Shown: positions 8,341 through 20,525 of the stretch, in pieces | Layout: each line of letters opens with the position of its first letter | Position numbering within the stretch: position 1 is the stretch's first letter | DNA from: Variovorax paradoxus | GTDB taxonomy: Bacteria; Pseudomonadota; Gammaproteobacteria; Burkholderiales; Burkholderiaceae_C | DNA length: 64,000 bases | Direction: 5' to 3' | Assembly (NCBI RefSeq): GCF_009498455.1 | Contig: NZ_CP045644.1 | Coordinates: forward strand, 7,133,001-7,197,000 | The notes under the pieces: generated by a model | Databases searched by the model: none | What the model was told of the DNA's origin: nothing | Seen by the model: only the letters and a program-made list of their open reading frames with translations | Translations under genes and position numbers: made by a program

Positions 8341-8604
8341 CCTTGTCTTGCTCCTTCCCCTCCCGGGGGAAGGTTGGGATGGGGGCACGCGGCGCTCGCA
8401 CGAGGGCTGTGCCTCATCGAATGCCGCTGGCCCCCACCCCTGCCCTCCCCAGAGGGGAGGGAAATACAGGGCGCCCCGGACCCTTGTCTTGCTCCTTCCT
8501 CCCGGGAAGGTTGGGATGGGGCACGCGGCGCTCGCACGAGGGCCGTGCCGGATCGAACGCCGCTTGCCCCACCCCTGCCCTCCCCAGCGGGGAGGGAGAA
8601 ACAC
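8341..8604. repeat. Two tandem copies of a two-palindrome intergenic repeat
   Basis: Units at about 8341-8467 and 8481-8604 are close copies. Each has a CTTGCTCCTTCC/GGAAGG palindrome followed by GGTTGGGATGGGG, a spacer containing GCACGCGGCGCTCGCACGAGGG, then CCCACCCCTGCCCTCCCC paired with GGGGAGGG. The spacer between units is about 13 bases. This accounts for the whole 343-base gap between selD and the permease gene. The same family occurs at 47813-47932 and as a half-unit at 1157-1204. Confidence 0.85.
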
Positions 8605-8610
8605 GGGGCC

Positions 8611-9690
8611 CTACGGCAGCACGACGAGGCCCGGCGCGCCGGCCTCGACGCGCCCGATCACCGCCGCCTGCCCGAAGCCCTCCTTCCGGAAGATCTCCAG
8701 CACCGCCTCGGCCACTTCAGGCGCGCAACTCACAAGCAAGCCCCCCGACGTCTGCGGATCGGTCATCAGCGCCTGCGCCGTCGCCGGCAAGCCTTCGTGC
8801 AACTGCACGTCGCCGCCGTAGCCCGCCCAGTTGCGCCCCGACGCCCCCGTGACCAGCCCACCGGCCGCCATCGCGATCACGTTGTCGAGCAGCGGCACGC
8901 GCGACCATTCGACCACTGCGGTGAGCCCCGCGCCGCGTGCGAGTTCGAGCGTGTGGCCGGCCAGGCCGAAGCCGGTGACGTCGGTCAGCGCATGCACGCC
9001 GTCGAGCGCCGACAGCGCGATGCCGGGCGTGTTGAGCTTGGTCGTGTTCTCGATCAGCTGGCGGTAGCCGGCCTCGGACAGCTGCTGTTTCTTGAGCGCC
9101 GCCGACAACACGCCCACGCCCAGCGGCTTGCCGAGCACCAGCACGTCGCCCGCCCGCGCGTCGGCGTTGCGCCGCACACGCTTCGGGTGCACCAGCCCCA
9201 TCGCGACCAGCCCGTAGATCGGCTCGACCGAATCGATGGTGTGGCCGCCCGCAATGGGAATGCCGGCCGCGCGGCACACGTCCTGCCCGCCGCGCACGAT
9301 CTCGGCGATGACCTCCACCGGCAGTTCGTTGATCGGCATGGCGACCAGCGCCAGCGCCATGATCGGGCGCCCGCCCATCGCGTAGACGTCGCTGATCGCG
9401 TTGGTCGCGGCGATGCGGCCGAACTCGTAGGGGTCGTCCACGATGGGCATGAAGAAGTCGGTGGTGGCGATCAGCGCCTGCTCGTCGTTGAGCCGGTAGA
9501 CTGCCGCGTCGTCGGCGGTCTCGATGCCGACCATGAGTTCGGGCGGAATCAGCCCGCCCCCATGGTGGCGCAGGATCTGCGACAGCACGCCCGGCGCGAT
9601 CTTGCAGCCGCAGCCGCCCCCATGCGAGAAGCTGGTGAGCCGCAGCGGCGCCAACGGATTCAGGAGCTTGGAAGGTGCGGCTTCGATCAT
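8611..9690 (-). CDS. selD: Selenide, water dikinase
   Basis: A 359-residue SelD that makes monoselenophosphate from selenide and ATP in the cytoplasm. The start MIEAAPSKLL leads into the active-site loop SHGGGCGCK, with Cys27 and Lys30 at the positions of the catalytic Cys and Lys of E. coli SelD. The active site uses Cys, not an in-frame UGA. The PurM-like ATP-binding and C-terminal folds are both complete (TDPQTSGGLL near the end). It is divergent from the ABC importer at 9806-13269, which is followed by selU, the probable user of its product. No selA or selB is present in this window, so whether it also supports selenocysteine cannot be decided here. Confidence 0.96.
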   Translation of the reverse strand: MIEAAPSKLLNPLAPLRLTSFSHGGGCGCKIAPGVLSQILRHHGGGLIPPELMVGIETADDAAVYRLNDEQALIATTDFFMPIVDDPYEFGRIAATNAISDVYAMGGRPIMALALVAMPINELPVEVIAEIVRGGQDVCRAAGIPIAGGHTIDSVEPIYGLVAMGLVHPKRVRRNADARAGDVLVLGKPLGVGVLSAALKKQQLSEAGYRQLIENTTKLNTPGIALSALDGVHALTDVTGFGLAGHTLELARGAGLTAVVEWSRVPLLDNVIAMAAGGLVTGASGRNWAGYGGDVQLHEGLPATAQALMTDPQTSGGLLVSCAPEVAEAVLEIFRKEGFGQAAVIGRVEAGAPGLVVLP

Positions 9691-9805
9691 GGCGGCGGGT
9701 CGGTCGAATGGAACAAGCCGCAATTATCGAAGCCCGCGCCACCGTCTGCCTGCGCACCCGAACACACCCTTTTCTTTCTTCTCCACTGAACGCTTCACCC
9801 ACACC

Positions 9806-10669
9806 ATGCAAACGAAACAAACCGTGTCCCGGCTGGCGATTGCCCTCGCCCTGTCCCTCACCGCCGTGGGCGCCTTCGCCCAGGGCGTGCTGCGCGTGTC
9901 GGCCATTCCCGACGAGGCGCCCACCGAGCTGCAGCGCAAGTTCACGCCGCTGGGCGACTACCTGAAGAAGGAAACCGGCATGGACGTGCAGTTCACGCCC
10001 GTGACCGACTACGCCGCCGTGGTCGAAGGCCTGGCGACGAACAAGATCGACATGGCCTGGCTCGGCGGCTTCACCTTCGTGCAGGCGCGCATCCGCACCA
10101 ACGGCGGCGCGGTGCCGATCGTGCAGCGCGCGGAAGACGAGGTGTTCACCAGCAAGTTCATCGTGCCGATCGACAGCCCCGCCAAGACCCTGGCCGACCT
10201 GAAGGGCAAGACCTTCGCCTTCGGCGCGCCCTCGTCCACCTCGGGCAGCCTGATGCCGCGCTACTTCCTGCTGCAGGCCGGCATCAACCCCGAGAAGGAC
10301 TTCAAGACCGTCGCGTTCTCGGGCGCGCACGACGCCACCGTGGCCTTCGTGGCCGCCTCGCGCGCCGAAGCGGGTGTGCTCAACGCCTCGGTGTGGGACA
10401 AGCTGGTCGAGTCGAAGAACCCCAACGCCGCCAAGGTGCGCGTGCTCGCGACCACGCCGACCTACTACGACTACAACTGGACCGTGCGCCCGGGCATGGA
10501 CGCGGCGCTGCAGAAGAAGCTGACGGATGCGTTCCTGAAGCTCGACCCGGCCAACCCGGCGCACAAGGAGATCATGGCGCTGCAGCGTGCGAGCAAGTTC
10601 ATCCCGACGAAGTCGTCGAACTACGACGGCATCGAGACGGCGGGCAAGTCGGCGGGACTGATCAAGTGA
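9806..10669 (+). CDS. Selenate-type (PhnD-like) ABC transporter substrate-binding protein
   Basis: A 287-residue periplasmic binding protein with a Sec signal peptide (hydrophobic core after MQTKQTVSR, cleavage after AFA near residue 25). The mature part has the PhnD-fold marks: FTPVTDYAAVVEGLATNKIDMAWLGG near 65-90 and FGAPSSTSGSLMPRYFLL near 140. Generic annotation would be phosphonate binding, but there is no phn lyase gene here, and the gene lies between selD and selU. That is the context of the family named putative selenate ABC transporter substrate-binding protein (TIGR04553, from memory). First gene of a four-gene forward operon. A T-rich leader (about 9769-9785) precedes the ATG and there is no clear Shine-Dalgarno. 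Confidence 0.8.
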   Translation: MQTKQTVSRLAIALALSLTAVGAFAQGVLRVSAIPDEAPTELQRKFTPLGDYLKKETGMDVQFTPVTDYAAVVEGLATNKIDMAWLGGFTFVQARIRTNGGAVPIVQRAEDEVFTSKFIVPIDSPAKTLADLKGKTFAFGAPSSTSGSLMPRYFLLQAGINPEKDFKTVAFSGAHDATVAFVAASRAEAGVLNASVWDKLVESKNPNAAKVRVLATTPTYYDYNWTVRPGMDAALQKKLTDAFLKLDPANPAHKEIMALQRASKFIPTKSSNYDGIETAGKSAGLIK

Positions 10670-10689
10670 CTTTGAGCGTGGGGGCTTCA

Positions 10690-10787
10690 CCCTCACCCCA
10701 ACCCTCTCCCGCCAGCGGGAGAGGGGGCCCACAGCCGGGCCCCGCTTTGCTCCCTCTCCCGCTGGCGGGAGAGGGCTGGGGTGAGGG
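10690..10787. repeat. Paired inverted palindromes (BIME-like) inside the transporter operon
   Basis: Two palindromes, CCCTCTCCCGCCAGCGGGAGAGGG-like, face each other. The outer arms CCCTCACCCCAACC and GGCTGGGGTGAGGG also pair, so the whole 98 bases can fold into one long structure or into two hairpins. It separates the binding-protein gene from the ATPase gene, where a hairpin could stabilise the upstream mRNA and lower downstream expression. The sequence differs from the repeat at 8341-8604. Confidence 0.8.
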
Positions 10788-10811
10788 AACGGCGCAAGAA
10801 AGACCTGCAGC

Positions 10812-11636
10812 GTGAGCTTCTCCCTCGAGGCCATCAGCGTCGTCCACCCCAACGGCCAGCGCGCGCTGGCCGGCGTGACGCTGGCCGCGAACAACGGCGA
10901 GCGCATCGCCGTCATCGGGCCCTCGGGCGCGGGCAAGACCACGCTGCTGCGTGTGCTGGGCGCGGCGCTGCGGCCCGGCGAGGGCGAGGTGCAGGCGCTG
11001 GGCCAGCACCCGTGGCGGCTGCCGGCCCGCGCGCTCAAGCAGCTGCGCGCGCGCATTGGCACCGTGCACCAGGCGCCGCCGATCGCGCCGCGCCTGCGCG
11101 TGGTCACGGCCGTGCTCGCGGGCCGGCTCGGCCAGTGGTCGGTGCCACGCGCGCTGGGCTCGCTTTTCTATCCGTCCGACATCGCGGGCGCGCACGAGGC
11201 GCTGGCCCGGCTCGCGCTCGAAGACCGGCTGTTCGACCGCTGCGACCGCCTCTCGGGCGGTCAGCTGCAGCGCGTGGGCATCGCGCGCGTGCTGTACCAG
11301 CGCCCCGCGCTGCTGCTGGCGGACGAGCCGGTGTCGGCGCTCGACCCCACGCTGTCGCATGCGGCCGTGGGCCAGCTGGTCGCGCAGAGTGAATCGACCG
11401 GCGCCACGCTGGTCGCGTCGCTGCATGCGGTCGACCTGGCGCTGCGCTGGTTTCCGCGCATCGTGGGCATGCGCGACGGGCAGGTCGCCTTCGACCTGCC
11501 GGCCGCCGAAGTGACGCCGGCGCTGCTCGAGGCGCTCTATGCGAGCGAAGGCGGCGTGGCGACGCAGGGGCCGCTGCCGCTTGCGCAGCCGGTCGGCACC
11601 GCCGAGCCGGCCTTCCATCGGCCGGACTGCCCGTGA
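10812..11636 (+). CDS. Selenate-type (PhnC-like) ABC transporter ATP-binding protein
   Basis: A 274-residue ABC ATPase with Walker [10 protein letters not shown] near 37-45, signature [14 protein letters not shown], Walker [13 protein letters not shown] and an H-loop His in [14 protein letters not shown]. It powers the importer from the cytoplasmic face. It begins with GTG; no ATG is available in the right place. Its TGA overlaps the GTG of the next gene by four bases, which indicates translational coupling. It is closest in layout to PhnC; the substrate is inferred from the selD/selU context. Confidence 0.85.
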   Translation: MSFSLEAISVVHPNGQRALAGVTLAANNGERIAVIGPSGAGKTTLLRVLGAALRPGEGEVQALGQHPWRLPARALKQLRARIGTVHQAPPIAPRLRVVTAVLAGRLGQWSVPRALGSLFYPSDIAGAHEALARLALEDRLFDRCDRLSGGQLQRVGIARVLYQRPALLLADEPVSALDPTLSHAAVGQLVAQSESTGATLVASLHAVDLALRWFPRIVGMRDGQVAFDLPAAEVTPALLEALYASEGGVATQGPLPLAQPVGTAEPAFHRPDCP

Positions 11637-12475
11637 CGGCCACGACCACGTTGTCGTCTCCCGCCCTGCGCGATCCGCAGGCAGGCCGCCGGCTGGCCGG
11701 CTGGCTCGCGGCGCTGGTCATCGCGTGGCCGATGCTGGCGCTCTCCGAATTCAAGCCGTGGGCGCTGTTCGGCAGCGGGCAGCTCGCCGTCATCGGCGGC
11801 TTTCTCGCGGGCTTCTTTCCGCCCGACGGCTCGCCGGCTTTTCTCGCACTGCTCGCCAAGGCCACGCTCGAGACGCTCGCCATGGCCACGGCCGGCACGG
11901 CCATGGCGCTGCTGATCGGCGCGCCGCTGGGCTTCGTGACCACGCGGGCGCTCTCCATCTCTCGCATCGGACCCGGCCCCGGCCGGCTGCAGGCCGGCAT
12001 CGTCCGCCAGGCGGCGCGCTGGCTGCTGATGGTGCTGCGCGCCATTCCCGAAATCGTGTGGGCGCTGCTGTTCGTGCGCGCGCTCGGGCTCGGACCCGCG
12101 GCCGGCGTGCTGGCGCTGGCCATCACCTACGGCGGCATGCTGGGCAAGGTCTACGCCGAGATCCTCGAATCGACCGACACGCGCCCCGCGCGCGCCCTGC
12201 TCGAAAGCGGCAGCGGCCGGCTCGCGGCGCTGTGCTATGGCCTGCTGCCGCACACGGCGCAGGAGCTGGCCTCGTACACCGTGTACCGCTGGGAATGCGC
12301 GGTGCGCGCCTCGGTGGTGATGGGTTTCGTGGGCGCGGGTGGCCTCGGGCAGCTGATGGACCAGTCGATGAAGATGCTCAACGGCGGCGAGGCCAGCAGC
12401 ATCCTGCTCGTGTTTCTCGCGCTCGTGCTGCTGGCCGACATGCTGAGCAACGCATTGCGAAAGCTGCTGGCATGA
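11633..12475 (+). CDS. Selenate-type (PhnE-like) ABC permease 1
   Basis: A 280-residue inner membrane permease with five to six helices and a BPD-type EAA loop region ([20 protein letters not shown]). It ends in the PhnE-like segment [25 protein letters not shown] start overlaps the ATPase stop; its own TGA overlaps the ATG of permease 2. Two dissimilar permeases in tandem imply a heterodimeric channel. Confidence 0.82.
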   Translation: MTATTTLSSPALRDPQAGRRLAGWLAALVIAWPMLALSEFKPWALFGSGQLAVIGGFLAGFFPPDGSPAFLALLAKATLETLAMATAGTAMALLIGAPLGFVTTRALSISRIGPGPGRLQAGIVRQAARWLLMVLRAIPEIVWALLFVRALGLGPAAGVLALAITYGGMLGKVYAEILESTDTRPARALLESGSGRLAALCYGLLPHTAQELASYTVYRWECAVRASVVMGFVGAGGLGQLMDQSMKMLNGGEASSILLVFLALVLLADMLSNALRKLLA

Positions 12476-13269
12476 CGACGCTGCCACCACGCCCCCCTCT
12501 GTGCCTGCGCTGCTGGCTCGCCGTGGCGCTGATCGCCGCCGCGGTGGTCGCGAGTTTTGTCTACCTGGGCATCGACTACGGCGCGCTGGGCTCGGCCGAA
12601 TCGCTCCGGCTGATGGCCAAGTTCATCGCCGAGTTCTTCCCACCCGACGTGTCCTCCGAGTTTCTCGCCAAGGTCGGCCACGGCGCGCTGCAGACGCTGG
12701 CCGTGTCGGCGCTGGGCACCGTGCTGGCCGCCGTGGCGGGCGCCGTGCTCGCGCTGCCGGCCTCGGGCCGCACCGGCGGGCCGCTGCGTCATGGCGCGCG
12801 CTTCGTGCTCAACTTTTTGCGCAGCGTGCCCGAACTGGTGTGGGCCGCGCTCATGGTGCTGGCCGCCGGCATCGGCCCCTTCGCGGGCGCGCTGGCATTG
12901 GCGCTGCACACCACGGGCGTGCTCGGCCGCCTCTTTGCCGAGGCACTGGAGAACGCACCACGCGAGCCCGAGCAGGCGCTGACGCTCTCGGGCGCCGGCC
13001 CGGTCGCCGCCTTCAGCTACGCCAGCCTGCCGATCGTGCTGCCGCAGTGGGTGGCCTACACGCTCTACCGCTGGGAAATGAACATCCGCATGGCGGCCGT
13101 GCTGGGCTTCGTCGGCGGCGGCGGGCTGGGGCAGCTGCTGTACTTTCACCTGTCGATCTTCCAGCAGCAGCAGGCGATGACGGTGCTGATCGCGATGTTC
13201 GTGCTGGTCACCTTTGTCGACTTGGCGAGCGCTCGCTTGCGCAAGGGCCTTGGCCCCGCCTACGCCTGA
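12472..13269 (+). CDS. Selenate-type (PhnE-like) ABC permease 2
   Basis: A 265-residue permease homologous to permease 1, with the matching late motif RWEMNIRMAAVLGFVGGGGLGQ and several membrane helices. An ATGA overlap couples it to the preceding gene. It is the last transporter gene before selU, from which it is separated by 39 bases, so selU may be read from the same transcript. Confidence 0.82.
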   Translation: MTTLPPRPPLCLRCWLAVALIAAAVVASFVYLGIDYGALGSAESLRLMAKFIAEFFPPDVSSEFLAKVGHGALQTLAVSALGTVLAAVAGAVLALPASGRTGGPLRHGARFVLNFLRSVPELVWAALMVLAAGIGPFAGALALALHTTGVLGRLFAEALENAPREPEQALTLSGAGPVAAFSYASLPIVLPQWVAYTLYRWEMNIRMAAVLGFVGGGGLGQLLYFHLSIFQQQQAMTVLIAMFVLVTFVDLASARLRKGLGPAYA

Positions 13270-13308
13270 GACCTGCGGCGACAATCGGGGCATGAGGTCC
13301 CTACTGCC

Positions 13309-14388
13309 ATGAGTCATCGCCAGCCCGTGCGGATCGGCGACCGCCACGCCTTCGACACGCTGATCGACGCCCGCTCGCCGGCCGAGTTCGCGCTCGACCA
13401 CATCCCCGACGCCATCAACTGCCCGGTGCTCAACGACGAGGAGCGCCACATCGTCGGCACGGTCTACGTGCAGACCGGCGCCTTCGAGGCGCGCCGCATC
13501 GGCGGCGCGATGGTCGCGGCCAACATCGCGACGCATCTGCGCGACACGTTGGCCGACCGGCCCGAGAAGTGGAAGCCGCTGGTCTATTGCTGGCGCGGCG
13601 GCATGCGCAGCGGCTCGATGGTCACGTGGCTGCGGCTCGTGGGCTGGGACGCGCAGCAACTCGCCGGCGGCTACAAGAGCTTTCGCCGCCATGTGATCTC
13701 GCAGATCGATGCGCTGACGCCGCAGCTCGACCTGCGCGTGGTCTGCGGCGCCACCGGCAGCGCCAAGACGCGCGTGCTGCACGCGCTGGCCGAACGCGGC
13801 GCGCAGGTGCTCGACCTCGAAGACTTCGCCAACCACAAGGGCTCGCTGCTCGGCGCGCTGCCGGGCGTGGCGCAGCCTTCGCAAAAACACTTCGAGACGC
13901 GCATCGCGACCGTGCTCGAAGCCATCGACCTTTCGCGTCCGCTGTATGTCGAGGGCGAGAGCGTGCGCATCGGGCGGCTGTCGCTGCCGCTGTCACTCGT
14001 CGCGCAGATGCGCGCCGCGCCGTGCATCGAGGTGGCGGCCACGCCCGATGCGCGGCTGGCCTACCTGCTGCGCGACTACGCCTACCTGGGCGACGACCGC
14101 GCGGCGCTCGCCGAAAAGATGGGCGTGCTGAAGGAAATGCAGGGCAAGGAAACGGTGACGCGCTGGCAGCAGTGGGCACACGACGCCGACCTGCCGCACC
14201 TGTTCGCCGAACTCATGTCGCTGCACTACGACCCGCACTACGAGAAGTCGCAGGAAACGCACTTTCGCGCGTGGGCGAAGCGCCAAAGCGTGGCGGCGTC
14301 CGACCTGTCGGATCAGGGCATCGAGGCTGTGGCCGACGCGGTGCTGGCGCTCGGCGATCCACCCGTCGCACCGAGCCCGTCGGCGTAA
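13309..14388 (+). CDS. selU: tRNA 2-selenouridine synthase
   Basis: A 359-residue protein (also MnmH). The N-terminal rhodanese domain has its catalytic Cys at residue 94 in YCWRGGMRSGS; the C-terminal half begins with a P-loop (GATGSAKT, about residues 147-154). It replaces the sulfur of 2-thiouridine at the wobble position of certain tRNAs with selenium, through a geranylated intermediate, using the selenophosphate made by SelD. Length and both domains are normal. The 3' end overlaps the 3' end of fdhD on the other strand by 76 bases. Confidence 0.95.
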   Translation: MSHRQPVRIGDRHAFDTLIDARSPAEFALDHIPDAINCPVLNDEERHIVGTVYVQTGAFEARRIGGAMVAANIATHLRDTLADRPEKWKPLVYCWRGGMRSGSMVTWLRLVGWDAQQLAGGYKSFRRHVISQIDALTPQLDLRVVCGATGSAKTRVLHALAERGAQVLDLEDFANHKGSLLGALPGVAQPSQKHFETRIATVLEAIDLSRPLYVEGESVRIGRLSLPLSLVAQMRAAPCIEVAATPDARLAYLLRDYAYLGDDRAALAEKMGVLKEMQGKETVTRWQQWAHDADLPHLFAELMSLHYDPHYEKSQETHFRAWAKRQSVAASDLSDQGIEAVADAVLALGDPPVAPSPSA

Positions 14389-15230
14389 AGCACACCGCGC
14401 GGCGCGCGGCACAGCCCCCAGAAACGCAGGCCGCTGAGCTCGGCCATGCGCACGCCCATCGCGGTCGGCGCCGAGATGGTCGCCATCGCCGCAATGCCCA
14501 GGCGCGCGCACTTGCGCACCAGCTCGTGGCTACCGCGGCTGGACATCAGCACGAAGCCAGGTTCATCGAGCCGATTCGCACGCGCGAGCTTGCCGAGCAG
14601 CTTGTCGAGCGCGTTGTGGCGGCCGACGTCTTCCATCAGGTCGGTCAGTTCGCCGTCGACCGTGGCCCAGGCCGCCGCATGGATCGCGCCGGCTTCGGCA
14701 TTGAGCACCTGGCGCGGCGACATGGCGGCGAAGGCGCGCAGCACGGTGGCGAGGTCGATGCGTTCGATCCAGTCGCGCGGCGGCACGCGCTGCGGCGACA
14801 GGTCGAGCCCCGCGAAACTTTCGACGCCGCACACGCCGCAGCCGGTGCGGCCCGCGAGGCTGCGGCGCCGGTCCTTCAGGCGTTCGAAGCTGCGCGTGGC
14901 AATGTCGAGCTGCACCTCGATGCCGGGCATGCCTTCGGGCAGGCCGGCGTCGGAGGCATCGACCACCTGCACGTCGATGCCGCGGCAATCGGCGGCGCTG
15001 TCGAGGATGCCTTCGCTCAGCGCAAAGCCCAGCGCGAAGGCCTCGAGGTCTTGCGGCGTGGCCATCATCACCGCGTGCGAGACGCCGTTGAACACCAGCG
15101 CCACCGGCACCTCGGCGGCGAGCGTGTCGTCGCGCACCACGCCCTCGGGCGCGAGGCCGCGCTCGCCGAAGACATGCACGGCATGCCGCGCGAGCGGCGG
15201 CAGGGAGTCGGGTTCGGGGGTGTTTGTCAT
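14313..15230 (-). CDS. fdhD: Formate dehydrogenase accessory sulfurtransferase
   Basis: A 305-residue FdhD. The family motif with paired cysteines is present (GCGVCG, Cys131 and Cys134); FdhD passes sulfur from IscS to the molybdenum cofactor of formate dehydrogenases. Other family stretches are LAAEVPVALVFNG, FALGFALSEGI and EDVGRHNALDKL. ATG 15230 is chosen; an ATG four codons earlier is possible. The last 20 or so residues (Ala/Ser/Thr-rich) extend past the usual end and lie opposite the end of selU. Downstream of the small protein and the FdhF/YdeP gene, in the same direction, consistent with one transcript. Confidence 0.94.
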   Translation of the reverse strand: MTNTPEPDSLPPLARHAVHVFGERGLAPEGVVRDDTLAAEVPVALVFNGVSHAVMMATPQDLEAFALGFALSEGILDSAADCRGIDVQVVDASDAGLPEGMPGIEVQLDIATRSFERLKDRRRSLAGRTGCGVCGVESFAGLDLSPQRVPPRDWIERIDLATVLRAFAAMSPRQVLNAEAGAIHAAAWATVDGELTDLMEDVGRHNALDKLLGKLARANRLDEPGFVLMSSRGSHELVRKCARLGIAAMATISAPTAMGVRMAELSGLRFWGLCRAPRGVLYADGLGATGGSPSASTASATASMP

Positions 15231-15249
15231 GGCCGCGGCCATTGTCGGC

Positions 15250-15536
15250 TCAGCTACGGTTTTCGTCAGCCGGCAGACTGTCGACCATCGCGCGCCCCGC
15301 GTCGGTGAGGTGCGCGACCCAGCGGTCGTCCAACTGCATCACGCGCACCCAACCAGGCCCGCGCACGCCGCCCAGCGCGGCATCGCCCATCAGCGTGAGC
15401 TGGCGCATGACCACGCTCGCGCCCTGCCCCAGCCGCTTGCCCAGGCGCGGCAGCGACATGCCGCCCTCGCCCGGTGCTTCGGCGAGCGTACGCAGGATCG
15501 CGATGGAAAAAGCGTCGGCGTCGAACCCCGAATCGC

Positions 15537-15540
<4 letters not shown>
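15250..15540 (-). CDS. Small winged-helix-like protein between fdhD and the molybdoenzyme
   Basis: A 96-residue protein of no named family that I know. The order LRTLAEAP, SLPRLGKRLGQGASVVMRQLTLMG, then a short strand pair (GWVRVMQLDDRWVAHLTDAGRAMVD) looks like a winged helix. Its ATG overlaps the stop of the upstream molybdoenzyme gene (ATGA), and fdhD follows 19 bases later, so the three are translationally linked. A role in regulation or maturation of the enzyme is inferred from position only. Confidence 0.7.
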
Positions 15541-17966
<2,426 letters not shown>

Positions 17967-18058
17967 GGCGGCAGTGTTGGTGTGCGGGGGCGCGGCGTCA
18001 AATTGAATCGGGACATGCGGCGATTCAAAATGGAAATGAAGGGGAAGAAAAAAGGCGC

Positions 18059-18846
<788 letters not shown>

Positions 18847-18850
<4 letters not shown>

Positions 18851-19596
18851 GGCTTGCCGAATCCGTAGCGCGTGAGCACTTCCTGGGCGGCGGGCGTCGA
18901 CAGGAACGCAATGAAATCGCCGGCCAGCGCCTTCTGCCGGCTCTCGGCCACCACGGCGATCGGGTACGTCACGGGCGTGTGGCCCGTGGGCGTGAAGGCG
19001 ACCTTGACCTTGTCGCCGGCCACGGCCGCGTCGGTGCGGTACACAAACCCGGCCTCGACCTCGCCGCGGCTCACGTAGTCGAGCACCTGGCGCACGCTGT
19101 CGGCCCGCACGAACTTGGGTTCGAGCACGGTCCAGAGCTTGGCGTTGTCCAGCACCTGTCGGGTGTAGCGGCCGACCGGCACGGTGGCGGTCTTGCCGAC
19201 GGCGATCCGCTTCACGCGGGCGCCGCTCAGCTCTTGCAGCGACTTCAGGCCGACGGCGCCCTGCGCGGGCTCGACCAGCACGAGGCTGTTGGTGACGAAG
19301 TCCTTGCGGGTGGCGGTGTCGATGAGCTTCTGGTCGGCGCCGCGATTCATCGTCTCCTGGTCGGCGCTGGCGAACACGTCGACCGGCGCGCCCTGCGCGA
19401 TCTGCTGCAGCAGAACGCCCGACGCGGCGAAGTTGAAGCGCACGGTGCGGCCCGCCTTGGCGGCTTCGAACTTGGGACCGATCTCCTTGAACGCGTCGGT
19501 CAGGCTTGCGGCGGCGGACACGGTGATCTGCTGCGCGGCGGCCGCGAGCGGCAGCGCAAGGGCGAGGGCAACAGTCAAGAGGCGCAACGGACGCAT
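18847..19596 (-). CDS. modA: Molybdate ABC transporter substrate-binding protein
   Basis: A 249-residue periplasmic protein with a signal peptide (MRPLRLLTVALALALPLAAA, cleavage before QQITVSAAAS) and the ModA opening VSAAASLTDAFKEIGPKFEA. The oxyanion-binding Ser residues are in place (SLTDAF; AASGVLLQQI), as is the late YPIAVVAES. ATG 19596 is preferred over the GTG two codons earlier because a GGAG lies 9 bases upstream. Second gene in the order modB-modA-modC. Confidence 0.93.
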
Positions 19597-19624
19597 GGAC
19601 ACAGTCTCCAGGAAAAAGTGGAAA

Positions 19625-20311
19625 TCAACGAAGCGAAAAGAAGCGGTTCGACACGACCAGCACCGCGATCGACAGCACTGACGTGACGACCACCAGCAGC
19701 AGCGCCAGGTCGTCGTGCCCGGACTGCACGGCGTCGTAGATGGCCATCGACAGGGTCTGGGTCTGCTTGGGAATCGAGCCAGCCACCATCAGCGAGGCGC
19801 CGAACTCGCCCATGGCGCGCGCGAACGCGAGCAGCGTGCCGGCCAGGATGCCGGGCCAGGCCAGCGGCAGCGTGACGCGCAAAAACACCGAGAACGGCGA
19901 CTGGCGCAAGGTGCTGGCGGCGGCTTCGAGCGAGCGGTCGACGTTCGAGAACGCCGCGCTCGCCGACTTGAGCACCAGCGGCAGCGCGACCACGGCCGAG
20001 GCCACCACGGCGCCGTGCCAGCTGAAGATGATGGTGTAGTCGAAGTGCTCGCGCAGCCACGCGCCGAGCGGGCTGCGGCGCCCCGCCGCCACCAGGATGG
20101 CGTAGCCGATCACCGTCGGCGGCAGCACCAGCGGCAGCATGAACACGGCCTCGAGCACGCCCGATCCGACGAACTGCTTGCGCGCGAACACCCAGCCCAG
20201 CGCCACGCCCACGACCAGCGCCAACAAGGTCGCGACCGCCGCGACCTGCAGCGACAGGACCAGCGGAGACCAGTCGGTGGTGGCGATGAGCGAAGCGGTC
20301 GTCGTGTTCAT
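19625..20311 (-). CDS. modB: Molybdate ABC transporter permease
   Basis: A 228-residue inner membrane permease with about five helices and the ModB/CysT-type EAA segment (FARAMGEFGASLMVAG) following RVTLPLAWPGILAG. First gene of the modB-modA-modC run; the more usual order elsewhere is A-B-C. The T-rich 28-base gap to modA contains the GGAG used for modA. Confidence 0.93.
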   Translation of the reverse strand: MNTTTASLIATTDWSPLVLSLQVAAVATLLALVVGVALGWVFARKQFVGSGVLEAVFMLPLVLPPTVIGYAILVAAGRRSPLGAWLREHFDYTIIFSWHGAVVASAVVALPLVLKSASAAFSNVDRSLEAAASTLRQSPFSVFLRVTLPLAWPGILAGTLLAFARAMGEFGASLMVAGSIPKQTQTLSMAIYDAVQSGHDDLALLLVVVTSVLSIAVLVVSNRFFSLR

Positions 20312-20525
20312 TTGGATACGGCGCGATTGTTACACGCACCGCCATTTTTTCGCTTGCAGAGATGCGTGAAAGCGCCCGTCTTCATATCCTGGCGAATACA
20401 GCGAATTCTGGACGCCGGCGGCTTTCATCCCGTCGAGCATCGCGCCGCGCGACGAGAGCCAGTCGTTCCTGATGGCGCTGCGCGATGCGCTCGGCACGAG
20501 CCGTCGACCGATGCGTTGCTGCGGC
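20312..20525. other. 214-base gap between modE and modB
   Basis: No gene with a supported start. It should hold the modBAC promoter and a ModE site; the best look-alike on the reverse strand is CGCTGTATTCGCCAGGATAT near 20384-20405, a poor match to the E. coli CGCTATATA-type half-sites. The reverse-strand frame downstream of modE also reads like protein for about 40 codons (RNDWLSSRGAMLDG, YSPGYEDGRFH) with no start, so part may be a gene remnant. Confidence 0.3.

Noticed and set aside
8611..9690. Selenocysteine in SelD
   Set aside because: The active-site codon is for Cys (GGGCGCK); no in-frame TGA.
9806..13269. Phosphonate uptake operon
   Set aside because: No phosphonate catabolic genes nearby; selD/selU context is stronger.
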